The translations under genes and the position numbers were made by a program. Shown piece after piece: positions 1 to 8,014 of a stretch of 15,478 nucleotides of DNA (positions within the stretch are counted from its first letter, which is position 1; each line of letters opens with the position of its first letter). The DNA is taken from contig JASBSE010000303.1 of NCBI GenBank assembly GCA_030149115.1, positions 1-15,478 of the forward strand. The letters are read 5' to 3'. This stretch comes from Winogradskyella sp. GTDB taxonomy: Bacteria; Bacteroidota; Bacteroidia; Flavobacteriales; Flavobacteriaceae. The notes under the pieces were generated by a model. It saw only the letters and a list, made by a program, of their open reading frames with translations, had not been told where the DNA came from and made no database searches.

Positions 1-788
1 TGTGTCTGAAAATCACGTTGCCAATCGCTAATAATCTCATGGAATGGTTCTGCAGCTGGTGCAAAATAATAGGGCTCATTAGGACCTTGCTCATGAAAAT
101 CGACATGAATATGTGGCATCCATTTATTGTAAACTTTTAAACGCTCTTGCGTTTCAATTTGTGTTGCCCAAGCCCAATCTCTATTTAAATCAAATAAATA
201 ATGGTTTGGTCGTCCACCAGGCCAAGGCTCATTATGCTCACTCGCCTGTTGATCTATGTCATAAGGTGTGCTTTTGGTTTCGTTATACCAATTTACATAA
301 CGGTCACGACCATCTGGATTTATACCAGGATCTATAATAACTACGGTATTTTTTAATAAGTCTTTTCGTTCTGTAAGTAGCTTATAAAGTGTTAGCATGG
401 CAGCTTCAGAACTCGATGCTTCGTTACCATGTACGTTGTAGCTTAACCAAACAATAGCAACATCTGTATTTGTAGGTTCGCCCTCTAAAAGCCCTGTGTT
501 TTTTAAGTTGTTTTCACGGATTGTTTCGAGATTTTTTATATTTTCTTCAGAAGAAATGTAAGCTAATACAAGCGATCTACGCTCATTTGTAGTTCCGTAC
601 TGTTCAACTTTTACATTATTTGGAACAGTCTCAACAACAGACTTAAAATAATCGATAACTTGATGATGACGACTAAATTGTGTGCCAATATCATAACCTA
701 AAAAATCACTTGGTGATTGAAGATTTTGTGCCGTTGTTAAGGTAAAGCAGCCAAAAGCGACCAATACGACTAAAAGAAATTTTTGCAT
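1..788 (-). CDS. Secreted M14-family zinc carboxypeptidase (C-terminal part outside window)
   Basis: This is the N-terminal 262 codons of a metallocarboxypeptidase read from an ATG at 788-786; the frame stays open to the window edge, so the C-terminal part is missing. Residues 1-20 form a signal peptide with likely cleavage before Gln21 (LTTA|QN), so the enzyme is exported. The M14 signature is clear: the zinc motif HGNEAS has His120 and Glu123, followed by DPGINPDGRDRY (154-164), DLNRDW with Asn202-Arg203 (substrate carboxylate side), and HVDFHEQG, where His232 is the probable third zinc ligand. These residues are intact, so the protein should be an active zinc peptidase. The catalytic Glu expected near the C-terminus of M14 enzymes is not in view. 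It is transcribed divergently from bshC. Its substrate is unknown; family members trim peptides or cell-wall peptides. Confidence 0.93.
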   Translation of the reverse strand, partial: MQKFLLVVLVAFGCFTLTTAQNLQSPSDFLGYDIGTQFSRHHQVIDYFKSVVETVPNNVKVEQYGTTNERRSLVLAYISSEENIKNLETIRENNLKNTGLLEGEPTNTDVAIVWLSYNVHGNEASSSEAAMLTLYKLLTERKDLLKNTVVIIDPGINPDGRDRYVNWYNETKSTPYDIDQQASEHNEPWPGGRPNHYLFDLNRDWAWATQIETQERLKVYNKWMPHIHVDFHEQGPNEPYYFAPAAEPFHEIISDWQRDFQT

Positions 789-818
789 TAAATATGATGT
801 TTTTTGTTTGAAAGCTAG

Positions 819-826
819 TAAAGATA
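819..826 (-). promoter_or_regulatory. Possible -7 element for the M14 peptidase gene
   Basis: On the minus strand the sequence TATCTTTA matches the Bacteroidota -7 box TAnnTTTG at all fixed positions but the last. It lies about 30 bp before the peptidase ATG. I see no convincing TTG -33 element, so this is a weak call. Confidence 0.3.
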
Positions 827-878
827 GTTCGTGAAATTGAATTAACTAAAAATTAGCAGTTAAAAAATAGAAGTAGCT

Positions 879-886
879 TATCTTTA
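879..886 (+). promoter_or_regulatory. Possible -7 element for bshC
   Basis: TATCTTTA matches TAnnTTTG except for the last base. Transcription would start near 890-893. An ATG at 897 would then have almost no leader, while the ATG at 906 would have about 13-16 nt, which supports the start chosen for bshC. No clear -33 TTG is visible. Confidence 0.35.
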
Positions 887-905
887 TGCCATAATTATGA
901 TTTTT

Positions 906-2507
906 ATGCCAACTGACTGTATTCCGTTTAGAGCAACCGGATATTTCTCTGATTTTATTTGCGATTATTTAGATCAAAAACCTGAGCTTAAACCATTATA
1001 TAATCGTTTCCCAATTTTAAAAAACTTTAAAGCACAGATTGAAGAAAAGCGCCATTCAGAACATGTTTCAGAATCTCATCGAAAGGTGCTTTCTGAAACT
1101 TTGGTAAACCAATACGCTAATATTGAAGCTTCAGAATTAACTTTAAATAACATTGAAAGCTTAAAATCTGAAACTACATATACTATTACAACAGGGCATC
1201 AGTTAAACCTGTTTACAGGACCTTTATATTTTCTATATAAAATTATTTCAACCATCAATTTAACAGAAGAATTAAAATCAGCATATCCTGATTATAATTT
1301 TGTACCAGTATATTGGATGGCATCTGAAGATCATGATTTTGATGAAATCAATTACTTCAATTACAAAGGCAAAAAGATTCAGTGGAATTCGAATCAAACA
1401 GGTGCTGTTGGTCATTTTAATACAAAAGGGTTAGAGGATGTATATAAGGTTGTTGCGGCAGAATTTGGGTCAGGGAGATTTGCTGAACAACTAAAAGTTT
1501 GGTTCAAAAATGCTTATCTCAATCACAATAATTTAGCAGATGCTACGCGATACCTTGCAAATGAGCTTTTTGGTGAATATGGATTGGTAATTATAGATGC
1601 AGATGATAGAGAATTGAAGCGGTTGTTTATTCCGCAAATGCAAAAGGAACTATTTGAACAACCAGCTTTTAAAACAGTTTCAGAAACCAATAAAACCTTG
1701 GAAGATTTAGGGTTGAAAATTCAAGTAAATCCTAGAGAGATTAATTTATTTTATATCCATGAAGGTTTGCGTGAGCGTATTGTTGAGATAGATGGTGAGT
1801 TTTCGGTTTTAGACTCACAATTTCAGTGGACTAAAGAAGAATTGATAGCGCATCTCAATGAATGTCCAGAACATTTCTCACCAAATGTAATAATGCGACC
1901 TTTATATCAAGAAGTTATTCTTCCAAATCTATGCTATATAGGTGGAGGAGGAGAAATGATTTACTGGTTACAGTTAAAATCTAATTTTGAAGCTCAAGGT
2001 GTTACGTTTCCTATGTTATTACTGAGGAATTCTGCTTTAGTAAAAACAAAAAAACAAGCAGAAAAATTAGAGAAACTCAATATTTCTGATGCTGACTTAT
2101 TTTTAAAAAGAAGTTCATTTATCAATAAAAAGGTTAGAAAAATTTCAAACATCGATATTGATTTTTCAGATCAGATAAAACATTTAGAACAGCAGTTTGA
2201 GGATTTATTCAAATTAGCAGGACAAACTGACAAATCGTTTTTAGGAGCTGTAAAAGCCCAAGAGGTAAAGCAAATAAAGGGTCTAAAACATCTTGAAAAA
2301 CGTTTGCTTAAAGCTCAAAAACGAAAATTAAAGGATCAAATTGAGCGTTGCACCGAATTGCAAGAGCAGTTATTTCCTGGGCAAAGCCTACAAGAGCGTA
2401 ATACTAATTTCTCGGAATTATACCTAGAATTTGGTGATGAATTAATTCCTGTATTAATCAAAGCTTTGCAACCACTTCAAAATGAGTTTACCATAATTAC
2501 TCTGTAG
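906..2507 (+). CDS. bshC: Bacillithiol biosynthesis cysteine-adding enzyme BshC
   Basis: BshC is the putative last enzyme of bacillithiol synthesis, adding cysteine to glucosaminyl-malate in the cytoplasm. The protein is 533 residues from the ATG at 906, a usual family length. An in-frame ATG at 897 would add only Met-Ile-Phe. I prefer 906 because family members in this group, as I recall them, begin MPTDCIP. Recognisable blocks are TTGHQLNLFTGP (about 95-106), a Rossmann-like region with PVYWMASEDHDFDE (134-147), and a glycine-rich ICYIGGGGE-type segment near residue 350. The C-terminal third is rich in Lys, Glu and Leu and looks like the long helical coiled coil of BshC structures. The bshA and bshB genes are not in the window. 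The organism probably uses bacillithiol as its low-molecular-weight thiol, which fits the OsmC-family gene further along. Confidence 0.93.
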   Translation: MPTDCIPFRATGYFSDFICDYLDQKPELKPLYNRFPILKNFKAQIEEKRHSEHVSESHRKVLSETLVNQYANIEASELTLNNIESLKSETTYTITTGHQLNLFTGPLYFLYKIISTINLTEELKSAYPDYNFVPVYWMASEDHDFDEINYFNYKGKKIQWNSNQTGAVGHFNTKGLEDVYKVVAAEFGSGRFAEQLKVWFKNAYLNHNNLADATRYLANELFGEYGLVIIDADDRELKRLFIPQMQKELFEQPAFKTVSETNKTLEDLGLKIQVNPREINLFYIHEGLRERIVEIDGEFSVLDSQFQWTKEELIAHLNECPEHFSPNVIMRPLYQEVILPNLCYIGGGGEMIYWLQLKSNFEAQGVTFPMLLLRNSALVKTKKQAEKLEKLNISDADLFLKRSSFINKKVRKISNIDIDFSDQIKHLEQQFEDLFKLAGQTDKSFLGAVKAQEVKQIKGLKHLEKRLLKAQKRKLKDQIERCTELQEQLFPGQSLQERNTNFSELYLEFGDELIPVLIKALQPLQNEFTIITL

Positions 2508-2551
2508 ACTCATTCATAACTTAACTAAAAGAGAGATATCATATGTGTTTG

Positions 2552-2584
2552 ATAAAACTTAGGCTGTATAAGTCTAGCTTTTAT
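2552..2584 (+). terminator. Weak imperfect hairpin after bshC
   Basis: Arms 2552-2562 and 2574-2584 pair as ATAAAA/TTTTAT and TAG/CTA, with a two-base internal mismatch and an 11-nt loop. No T-run follows. It could be a poor terminator for bshC or chance in AT-rich DNA. Apart from this and the next promoter, I see nothing in the 150-bp gap. Confidence 0.2.
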
Positions 2585-2608
2585 ACCTACTAATTGAACG
2601 CATAATCG

Positions 2609-2616
2609 TAAGTTTG
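2609..2616 (+). promoter_or_regulatory. Promoter -7 element for the decarboxylase gene
   Basis: TAAGTTTG is an exact match to the Bacteroidota TAnnTTTG box, 41 bp before the ATG at 2658, predicting a leader of about 38 nt. The nearest TTG (2594-2596) is only 12 bp upstream, closer than the usual spacing, so the -33 element is poor or absent. Confidence 0.45.
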
Positions 2617-2657
2617 CATGCGTAAAGAGACACGTTAATTTTTAAGACTTAATATTC

Positions 2658-4028
2658 ATGCATAAGATAGATTTTGATCTTATTGAAATGACAATGGATG
2701 TGATGAAATATACCATTGATCGTATTTCGCATACCAAACAGAAAATAGGAAAACCGCAAAAAGCAGAAGTCCTAAAAAGCCTAGTTGGAGAAACTGTTAC
2801 AGAAAAAGGAATTGGAGGAGAAAAGGCTTTTCAATTATGGAAAGAGCATTTGGCTAAAGCAAATGTACCAGTAGATCACCCTCGGAATTTAGCTTTTGTT
2901 CCTGCAGCACCAACACGTGCCGCAATAATGTTCGACCTGGTGACATCTGTATCTAGTATCCATGGTGCTTATTGGATGGAAGGTGCTGGTGGTATTTTTT
3001 GCGAAAACGAAGCTATGTCATGGATTGTCTCTTTAACAGGATTGCCTAAAGGTGCTTTTGGTGTCTTTACAAGTGGTGGGACAGCAGCTAATTTATCAGC
3101 AATAGTTACAGCCAGAGAACATTGGAGAGAAGATGATACTTATAAACGCGAAAAAGGACTGATTATCACCTCGGAAGGAGCACATTCATCTATAAAGGCT
3201 ATGGCAAAAGTAGCTGATGTAGATATCCTTTTGGTAGAGTCTGAAGAACGATTAACGGGAGAAAATCTTAGAGAAACAATAGACAATCTTACCTTTCATC
3301 AACGTAAACGATTGTTTGCTGTTGTGGCAACAGGAGGAACAACCAATGCTGGGATTATCGATGATCTAGCAGGTATAGCAAGTGTTTGTGATGAGGAGCG
3401 TATTTGGTTTCATGTAGATGCCGCTTATGGAGGTGGAGCTTTAGTAGCAGATTCTGTTAAGCACCTTCTAAAAGGTATCGAGCGAGCCGATAGCATTACC
3501 ATAGATCCTCATAAATGGATGTTTTCACCATACGATTGCGGTGCTGTTATTTATAGACGTCCAGAGTTTGCCAAAAAGGCGCACTCGCAACAAGGTTCCT
3601 ATTTGGAGATTTTTAAAGATGAAGGAGCTCATGGATTTAATCCGACCGATTATCAAATTCAGTTAACACGAAGAGTGAGAGGTTTGCCTTTATGGTTTTC
3701 ATTAGCCACACATGGTACAAACCGTTATAAGGAAGCAGTAGAAAGAGGTGTAGAGTTGGCTCAAATAGCAGGTAAAATGATTGAAGAGAATCCTTGTGTA
3801 GAATTAGTTAGGGAACCTAGCTTATCTTGTGTGCTATTTAGGAGAATAGGTTGGAGTCCTGAGGACTACACCAATTGGACTTATGACAACCACAACAAAG
3901 GTTTTGCACTAGTAACGCCAACTAAATGGAAAAGTGGAGATAGCTATGAAACGGTTTCAAGATTTTGTTTTATTAATCCAGATACAACCGAAGAAGATAT
4001 TAAAATGATACTAGATACTATGGCTTAA
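2658..4028 (+). CDS. PLP-dependent group II decarboxylase (aromatic amino acid / glutamate decarboxylase-like)
   Basis: This is a 456-residue fold-type I pyridoxal-phosphate enzyme of the group II decarboxylase family, which removes the alpha-carboxyl from an amino acid to give an amine and CO2. The cofactor site is complete: TSGGTAANLS (138-147) for the phosphate, His176 in SEGAHSS stacking on the ring, ATGGTTNAG (224-232), Asp254 in HVDAAYGG contacting the pyridine nitrogen, and the Schiff-base Lys286 in DPHKW. The fold and length fit cytoplasmic soluble enzymes; there is no signal peptide. The substrate cannot be told from these motifs: aromatic amino acids, glutamate, diaminobutyrate and other substrates all occur in the family. 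No transporter or pathway partner adjoins it; bshC lies upstream and guaA downstream, with separate promoter candidates, so it probably stands as a single transcription unit. Confidence 0.88.
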   Translation: MHKIDFDLIEMTMDVMKYTIDRISHTKQKIGKPQKAEVLKSLVGETVTEKGIGGEKAFQLWKEHLAKANVPVDHPRNLAFVPAAPTRAAIMFDLVTSVSSIHGAYWMEGAGGIFCENEAMSWIVSLTGLPKGAFGVFTSGGTAANLSAIVTAREHWREDDTYKREKGLIITSEGAHSSIKAMAKVADVDILLVESEERLTGENLRETIDNLTFHQRKRLFAVVATGGTTNAGIIDDLAGIASVCDEERIWFHVDAAYGGGALVADSVKHLLKGIERADSITIDPHKWMFSPYDCGAVIYRRPEFAKKAHSQQGSYLEIFKDEGAHGFNPTDYQIQLTRRVRGLPLWFSLATHGTNRYKEAVERGVELAQIAGKMIEENPCVELVREPSLSCVLFRRIGWSPEDYTNWTYDNHNKGFALVTPTKWKSGDSYETVSRFCFINPDTTEEDIKMILDTMA

Positions 4029-4038
4029 GCATTTAAGC
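4023..4038 (+). terminator. Small hairpin spanning the decarboxylase stop codon
   Basis: GCTTAA (4023-4028, including the TAA stop) pairs with TTAAGC (4033-4038) around a 4-nt loop. A mixed TTGTTTAAAA stretch follows, not a clean T-run. The stem is short and AT-rich, so this is at most a weak terminator. Confidence 0.2.
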
Positions 4039-4066
4039 GTTGTTTAAAAACAGGTATAAAAAATTA

Positions 4067-4090
4067 CAATTTTCTTGATTGTTAAAATTG
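4067..4090. repeat. Inverted repeat overlapping the guaA -33 region
   Basis: CAATTTT (4067-4073) and AAAATTG (4084-4090) form a perfect 7-bp dyad around a 10-bp spacer that contains both candidate -33 TTG triplets of the guaA promoter. It could be an operator, a terminator for the preceding gene, or chance in AT-rich DNA. Confidence 0.4.
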
Positions 4091-4107
4091 GTAAATAATT
4101 ACTTTTG
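4079..4107 (+). promoter_or_regulatory. guaA promoter (TTG-N18-TAnnTTTG)
   Basis: TTG at 4079-4081, an 18-bp gap and TACTTTTG at 4100-4107 match the Bacteroidota consensus, the -7 box exactly. The box ends 3 bp before the guaA ATG at 4111. Because transcription in this phylum starts about 4-7 nt after the box, the transcript would begin at or within a few bases of the start codon. Confidence 0.7.
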
Positions 4108-4110
4108 CAC

Positions 4111-5646
4111 ATGCAACACAACAAAGTCCTTATTTTAGATTTCGGATCGCAATACACACAGCTTATTGCACGCCGAGTTAGAGAGTTGAATATCTATTGC
4201 GAAATTCATCCATTCAATAAAATTCCTTCAGATTCAGATAGCTTTAAAGCTGTAATTTTATCTGGTAGCCCAAATTCCGTTAGAGGAGAAGATGTGCTTC
4301 ATCCAGACCTTTCAAATATTAGAGGTAAAAAGCCAATGCTTGCAGTGTGCTATGGTGCGCAGTATTTGGCACATTTTTCTGGTGGTGAAGTGGCAGAATC
4401 TAACACCAGAGAATATGGTAGAGCAAATCTGGCATTTATAAAAAGTGATGAAGACTTTTTTGAAAATATTCATGAAGGTAGTCAAGTTTGGATGAGCCAT
4501 AGTGATACCATAAAAAAATTACCAGAAGGAGGTGTTTTGCTTGCTAGTACAGGAGATGTAGAAAATGCAGCTTACAGAATTGAAGGTGAAGATACCTATG
4601 CTATTCAATTCCATCCAGAAGTGTATCACTCAACAGATGGTCATCAGTTACTTCAAAATTTCTTGGTGAAAATTGCAAAGGTTAATCAAGATTGGACACC
4701 AAATGCATTTGTAGAAGAAACTGTAGAAGAACTTAAAGAAAAGCTTGGTAATGATAAAGTCGTATTAGGTTTATCAGGTGGTGTAGATTCCTCAGTCGCT
4801 GCAATGTTATTACATAAAGCTATAGGCGAAAACCTTTACTGTATCTTCGTTAACAATGGTTTACTTCGAAAAAATGAGTTCGAAGATGTATTACATCAAT
4901 ACGAAGGTATGGGATTAAACGTTAAAGGTGTAGATGCTTCGGCACGCTTTTTGGATGCCTTAGCAGGAAAGAGCGACCCAGAGGAAAAACGAAAAACCAT
5001 TGGTCGTGTGTTCATTGAGGTTTTTGATGATGAAGCACATCTTATACAAGATGTAAAATGGCTGGCACAAGGCACCATTTATCCAGATGTTATAGAAAGT
5101 GTTTCTGCAACAGGAGGTCCAAGTGCAACAATTAAGAGTCATCATAATGTTGGTGGTTTACCAGACTTTATGAAGTTAAAAGTTGTTGAGCCTTTAAAGG
5201 CCTTGTTTAAAGATGAGGTAAGACGTGTAGGTGCTTCTATGAATATGGATTCGCACTTGTTAGGTCGTCATCCATTTCCAGGTCCAGGATTAGCAATTCG
5301 TATTCTTGGAGATCTAACTCGTGAGAAAGTTCGTATATTACAAGAGGTAGATGCTATCTTTATTAATAACCTACGTTCTTGGAATTTATACGATAAGGTT
5401 TGGCAGGCTGGAGCAATGTTATTACCAGTTAATAGTGTTGGTGTAATGGGCGATGAGCGTACTTACGAAAAATGTGTAGCATTGCGAGCTGTGGAAAGTA
5501 CAGACGGAATGACAGCAGATTGGGTAAATTTACCGTATGAGTTTTTGCAAAAGACCTCAAATGAAATAATAAATAAAGTTAAAGGTGTCAACAGAGTTGT
5601 ATACGATATCAGCTCTAAGCCACCAGCAACAATAGAATGGGAATAA
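4111..5646 (+). CDS. guaA: GMP synthase (glutamine-hydrolysing)
   Basis: GuaA makes GMP from XMP, ATP and glutamine in the last step of guanine nucleotide synthesis. The 511-residue protein is full length. The N-terminal class I glutamine amidotransferase has the nucleophile Cys80 in AVCYGAQ and the His168/Glu170 pair in FHPE. The ATP-pyrophosphatase domain begins with the PP-loop LSGGVDSS (221-228), and the C-terminal dimerisation domain carries HPFPGPGL, which closes the XMP site, and ends PATIEWE. I chose the ATG at 4111; the frame also has a TTG at 4105, but that lies inside the -7 promoter box, and family proteins start near MQHNKVLILDFGSQ. The promoter abuts the start codon, so the mRNA may be leaderless. 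No guanine riboswitch can fit in that layout. Confidence 0.98.
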   Translation: MQHNKVLILDFGSQYTQLIARRVRELNIYCEIHPFNKIPSDSDSFKAVILSGSPNSVRGEDVLHPDLSNIRGKKPMLAVCYGAQYLAHFSGGEVAESNTREYGRANLAFIKSDEDFFENIHEGSQVWMSHSDTIKKLPEGGVLLASTGDVENAAYRIEGEDTYAIQFHPEVYHSTDGHQLLQNFLVKIAKVNQDWTPNAFVEETVEELKEKLGNDKVVLGLSGGVDSSVAAMLLHKAIGENLYCIFVNNGLLRKNEFEDVLHQYEGMGLNVKGVDASARFLDALAGKSDPEEKRKTIGRVFIEVFDDEAHLIQDVKWLAQGTIYPDVIESVSATGGPSATIKSHHNVGGLPDFMKLKVVEPLKALFKDEVRRVGASMNMDSHLLGRHPFPGPGLAIRILGDLTREKVRILQEVDAIFINNLRSWNLYDKVWQAGAMLLPVNSVGVMGDERTYEKCVALRAVESTDGMTADWVNLPYEFLQKTSNEIINKVKGVNRVVYDISSKPPATIEWE

Positions 5647-5704
5647 AATAGTGACGTCATAGTTGATTTTGTTTCTAAAAACAGGAAAAGCTAAATCAAA
5701 ATAA

Positions 5705-7609
5705 ATGAAGAAATCATTAACCGTTATAGTAATCATTTTAGGTCTAAATCTTAATGCTCAAAACTACATTGAGCATAAGATAAAAGAGGGTGAAACCATC
5801 GAAAGTATTGCAAAAAAGTACTTGGTAACCCCTTATGATATTTATGCTTTAAATCCAGATGCAAAAGCAAAATTTCAGGCCAATACGGTTTTAATTATTC
5901 CAAATTCAAAAATTAAAAACGAACCTATTGATGAGGAATCAAAAGAATTAATAGGTTATAAAACACATAAAGTAAAACGTAAAGAAACACTTTATGGTTT
6001 GTCTAAAAAATATGGTGTTTCAGAAGATGAAATAAAAAAAGCTAATCGTTTTCTATATTCTGAAAATCTTAAAAAAGGTGATAAGATCCGAATTCCGAAA
6101 TACAAGACTTTTATCTCAAAGGTTAGTCTAAAAAATACGGTAAAAAAGTATAAGGTTCAGCCAAAGGAAGGAAAATGGCGCATTGCATATAAATTCGGAA
6201 TCACTGTTGAAGAACTTGAGGCTTTAAATCCAAACATGAAACCTATTCTTCAACCAGGAGATGAACTCAATGTGCCAAACATTGAAGATAAGGATGAAAA
6301 GACCATAGAAGCTGAATATGATTATTACGAAGTTTTACCTAAAGAAGGTTTTTACAGATTAAAAATAAAAACAGGTTTAACTCAGGAAGAATTAGAAGCT
6401 TTGAATCCTGAACTAAAAGAAGGTGGTTTAAAAGTAGGTATGGTTTTAAAAATTCCAGCTACAGCCCAAACGACTTCAGGTTTAATGGATTTAGAAACCA
6501 CTAAGCTCGAATCTAAAATCAAAAACTATAAGGTTAAAAAAATAGCATTGATGCTACCTTATCGCCTTCATAGAGTAGATGTGGATTCTGTTGAAGAAGC
6601 AAAAGAAGAGATAAAGACTAATAAGTTGTTGTCTACTGTTTTGGATTTTCATGTAGGAGTAAGAATGGCGTTAGATTCAGCTAAACAACTAGGTATTTCC
6701 ACTAATTTAAAAGTTTTTGATACTGAATATCAACCGTCAACGGTTAGTAAGATACTTTCAGATAATGATTTTTCAGATTATGATGCTGTTATTGGACCAA
6801 TTCAAGATCAGAGTTTCGATAGAGTTGCTAATAGTTTAAAGAGTGATAGAGTACCAGTAATTGCTGCTTTAAATAATCCCAAGGAAATTTATGCTAATGT
6901 ATTTAGAACAATTCCAGAAGATAAATTATTGCAAACAGCCATGTTAGATTTTGTAAAGGCAGACAGCCTAAAGTCTAAGGTGGTGATAATTGCAGACCAG
7001 TCGCATAGAGATGTTAGTGAAACACTTAAAAAAGAATTTCCCACAGCATTACAGATTTATTCTCAAAAAGACAAAAAAACAGGTAAGGATGCTCACTTTA
7101 TTTACCCAGTTCAATTAGAGAATGTTTTTAGACCAGGAAAGACTATAGTGTTTTTAGAGACTAATAATGATGCATTTGCATCTAGTATTATAAGTATGCT
7201 CAATGCCCTTATTGTCGATAAAACAGAAATAGTTTTAGTAACTCTGGATAGAAATAGAGCCTTTGATGGTAAAGATATAGACAATAATAATTTATCTAAT
7301 CTTAAATTTCATTACCCTTCAGTTCGAAAGGATTTTGATGAATATAATTCCAATGGTTTTGTAAAAGCATATAAAAAGGAATTTGGTGTATCTCCGAGCA
7401 AATATGCTGCTCGTGGTTTTGATGTTACTTTAGATATATTATTGCGTTTAGCTACAGAGGATAATCTATATGAAGCTTCTAGTGAAGTTTTTGAAACTGA
7501 ATACATAGAAAATAAATTTAGATATGCTAAATCATTGTATGGCGGTTATTCCAATGAGGCTGTATATATAGTAAAGTATGATAATCTAAGAATTGTAGAA
7601 GCAGACTAA
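5705..7609 (+). CDS. Secreted protein with four LysM domains fused to a type I periplasmic-binding-like domain
   Basis: The protein has 634 residues. A signal peptide with likely cleavage before Gln19 (LNA|QN) and no lipobox Cys indicates a soluble periplasmic protein. Four LysM-type repeats lie at about 20-67, 86-133, 147-192 and 206-252; the first two keep the usual GETIESIAKKY / KETLYGLSKKY pattern, while repeats 3 and 4 share a divergent KEGKWRIA / KEGFYRLK form and both end LEALNP. Residues about 278-634 resemble a type I periplasmic-binding fold, with IALMLPYR, a DAVIGP segment, VPVIAAL, and a terminal GFVKAYKKEFG…PSKYAARGFD block. LysM domains bind peptidoglycan. The binding domain's ligand is unknown; an LpoA-like role in activating wall synthesis is conceivable but only by analogy. 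It starts 58 bp after guaA with no good promoter and is followed by osmC after 3 bp. Confidence 0.88.
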   Translation: MKKSLTVIVIILGLNLNAQNYIEHKIKEGETIESIAKKYLVTPYDIYALNPDAKAKFQANTVLIIPNSKIKNEPIDEESKELIGYKTHKVKRKETLYGLSKKYGVSEDEIKKANRFLYSENLKKGDKIRIPKYKTFISKVSLKNTVKKYKVQPKEGKWRIAYKFGITVEELEALNPNMKPILQPGDELNVPNIEDKDEKTIEAEYDYYEVLPKEGFYRLKIKTGLTQEELEALNPELKEGGLKVGMVLKIPATAQTTSGLMDLETTKLESKIKNYKVKKIALMLPYRLHRVDVDSVEEAKEEIKTNKLLSTVLDFHVGVRMALDSAKQLGISTNLKVFDTEYQPSTVSKILSDNDFSDYDAVIGPIQDQSFDRVANSLKSDRVPVIAALNNPKEIYANVFRTIPEDKLLQTAMLDFVKADSLKSKVVIIADQSHRDVSETLKKEFPTALQIYSQKDKKTGKDAHFIYPVQLENVFRPGKTIVFLETNNDAFASSIISMLNALIVDKTEIVLVTLDRNRAFDGKDIDNNNLSNLKFHYPSVRKDFDEYNSNGFVKAYKKEFGVSPSKYAARGFDVTLDILLRLATEDNLYEASSEVFETEYIENKFRYAKSLYGGYSNEAVYIVKYDNLRIVEAD

Positions 7610-7612
7610 ACT

Positions 7613-8014
7613 ATGACTTCTAAAGTAACTTATCTGGGCAATCTCAGAACGGAAAGTGAGCATGTGAAATCTGGCAATACATTTATTACAGATGCACCAA
7701 CAGACAATAATGGTAAAGGTGAAGCGTTTTCTCCTACAGATACTGTTGCTACAGGATTAGCAAGTTGTATGTTAACGGTTATGGGAATTAAAGCCAGAGA
7801 TATGAATGTTGATATGTCTGGCACTACGGCAGAGGTTACAAAGACTATGGCTAGTAATCCGAGACGTATTTCTAAAATAAAAGTAGTACTTAACCTTCCA
7901 TTTGAAGCTGATAGTAAGACTAAGAAAATCTTAGAACATACAGCAAATACGTGTCCTGTAAATTACAGTTTACACACCGATATCGAGAGAGATATCATGT
8001 TTAACTGGCTATAA
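7613..8014 (+). CDS. OsmC-family redox protein (peroxiredoxin-like)
   Basis: This is a 133-residue OsmC/Ohr-superfamily protein, a normal length for the small YhfA-like branch. The two redox cysteines are present: Cys52 in GLASCML and Cys114 in ANTCPVN, the pair that in characterised relatives reduces organic hydroperoxides. The PTDTVATGLASC block around the first Cys is typical. No signal peptide is present, so it acts in the cytoplasm. The ATG lies 3 bp after the LysM gene's stop and its own stop touches the next gene's ATG, implying one transcript with coupled translation. Its reductant is unknown; in a bacillithiol-making cell that thiol is a reasonable candidate. The subfamily (OsmC, Ohr or YhfA) cannot be settled from motifs alone, so no symbol is given. 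Confidence 0.9.
   Translation: MTSKVTYLGNLRTESEHVKSGNTFITDAPTDNNGKGEAFSPTDTVATGLASCMLTVMGIKARDMNVDMSGTTAEVTKTMASNPRRISKIKVVLNLPFEADSKTKKILEHTANTCPVNYSLHTDIERDIMFNWL

Noticed and set aside
113..337. 74-codon plus-strand reading frame
   Set aside because: It lies wholly within the M14 peptidase gene on the other strand, whose motifs are intact; the plus frame resembles no family.
4105..4107. TTG as start of guaA
   Set aside because: The triplet is part of the -7 promoter box; the ATG at 4111 gives the family N-terminus.
4029..4110. Guanine riboswitch upstream of guaA
   Set aside because: The promoter abuts the start codon, leaving no leader RNA, and no purine-aptamer pattern is visible.
5652..5659. 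Palindrome TGACGTCA after guaA
   Set aside because: A single 8-bp palindrome is expected by chance and is tied to no promoter or second copy.
4312..5660. Several 60-65-codon minus-strand frames within guaA
   Set aside because: All are antisense to a complete, conserved gene and show no family features.
7312..7824. Minus-strand frames within the LysM and osmC genes
   Set aside because: They overlap well-supported genes and look like codon-bias shadows.
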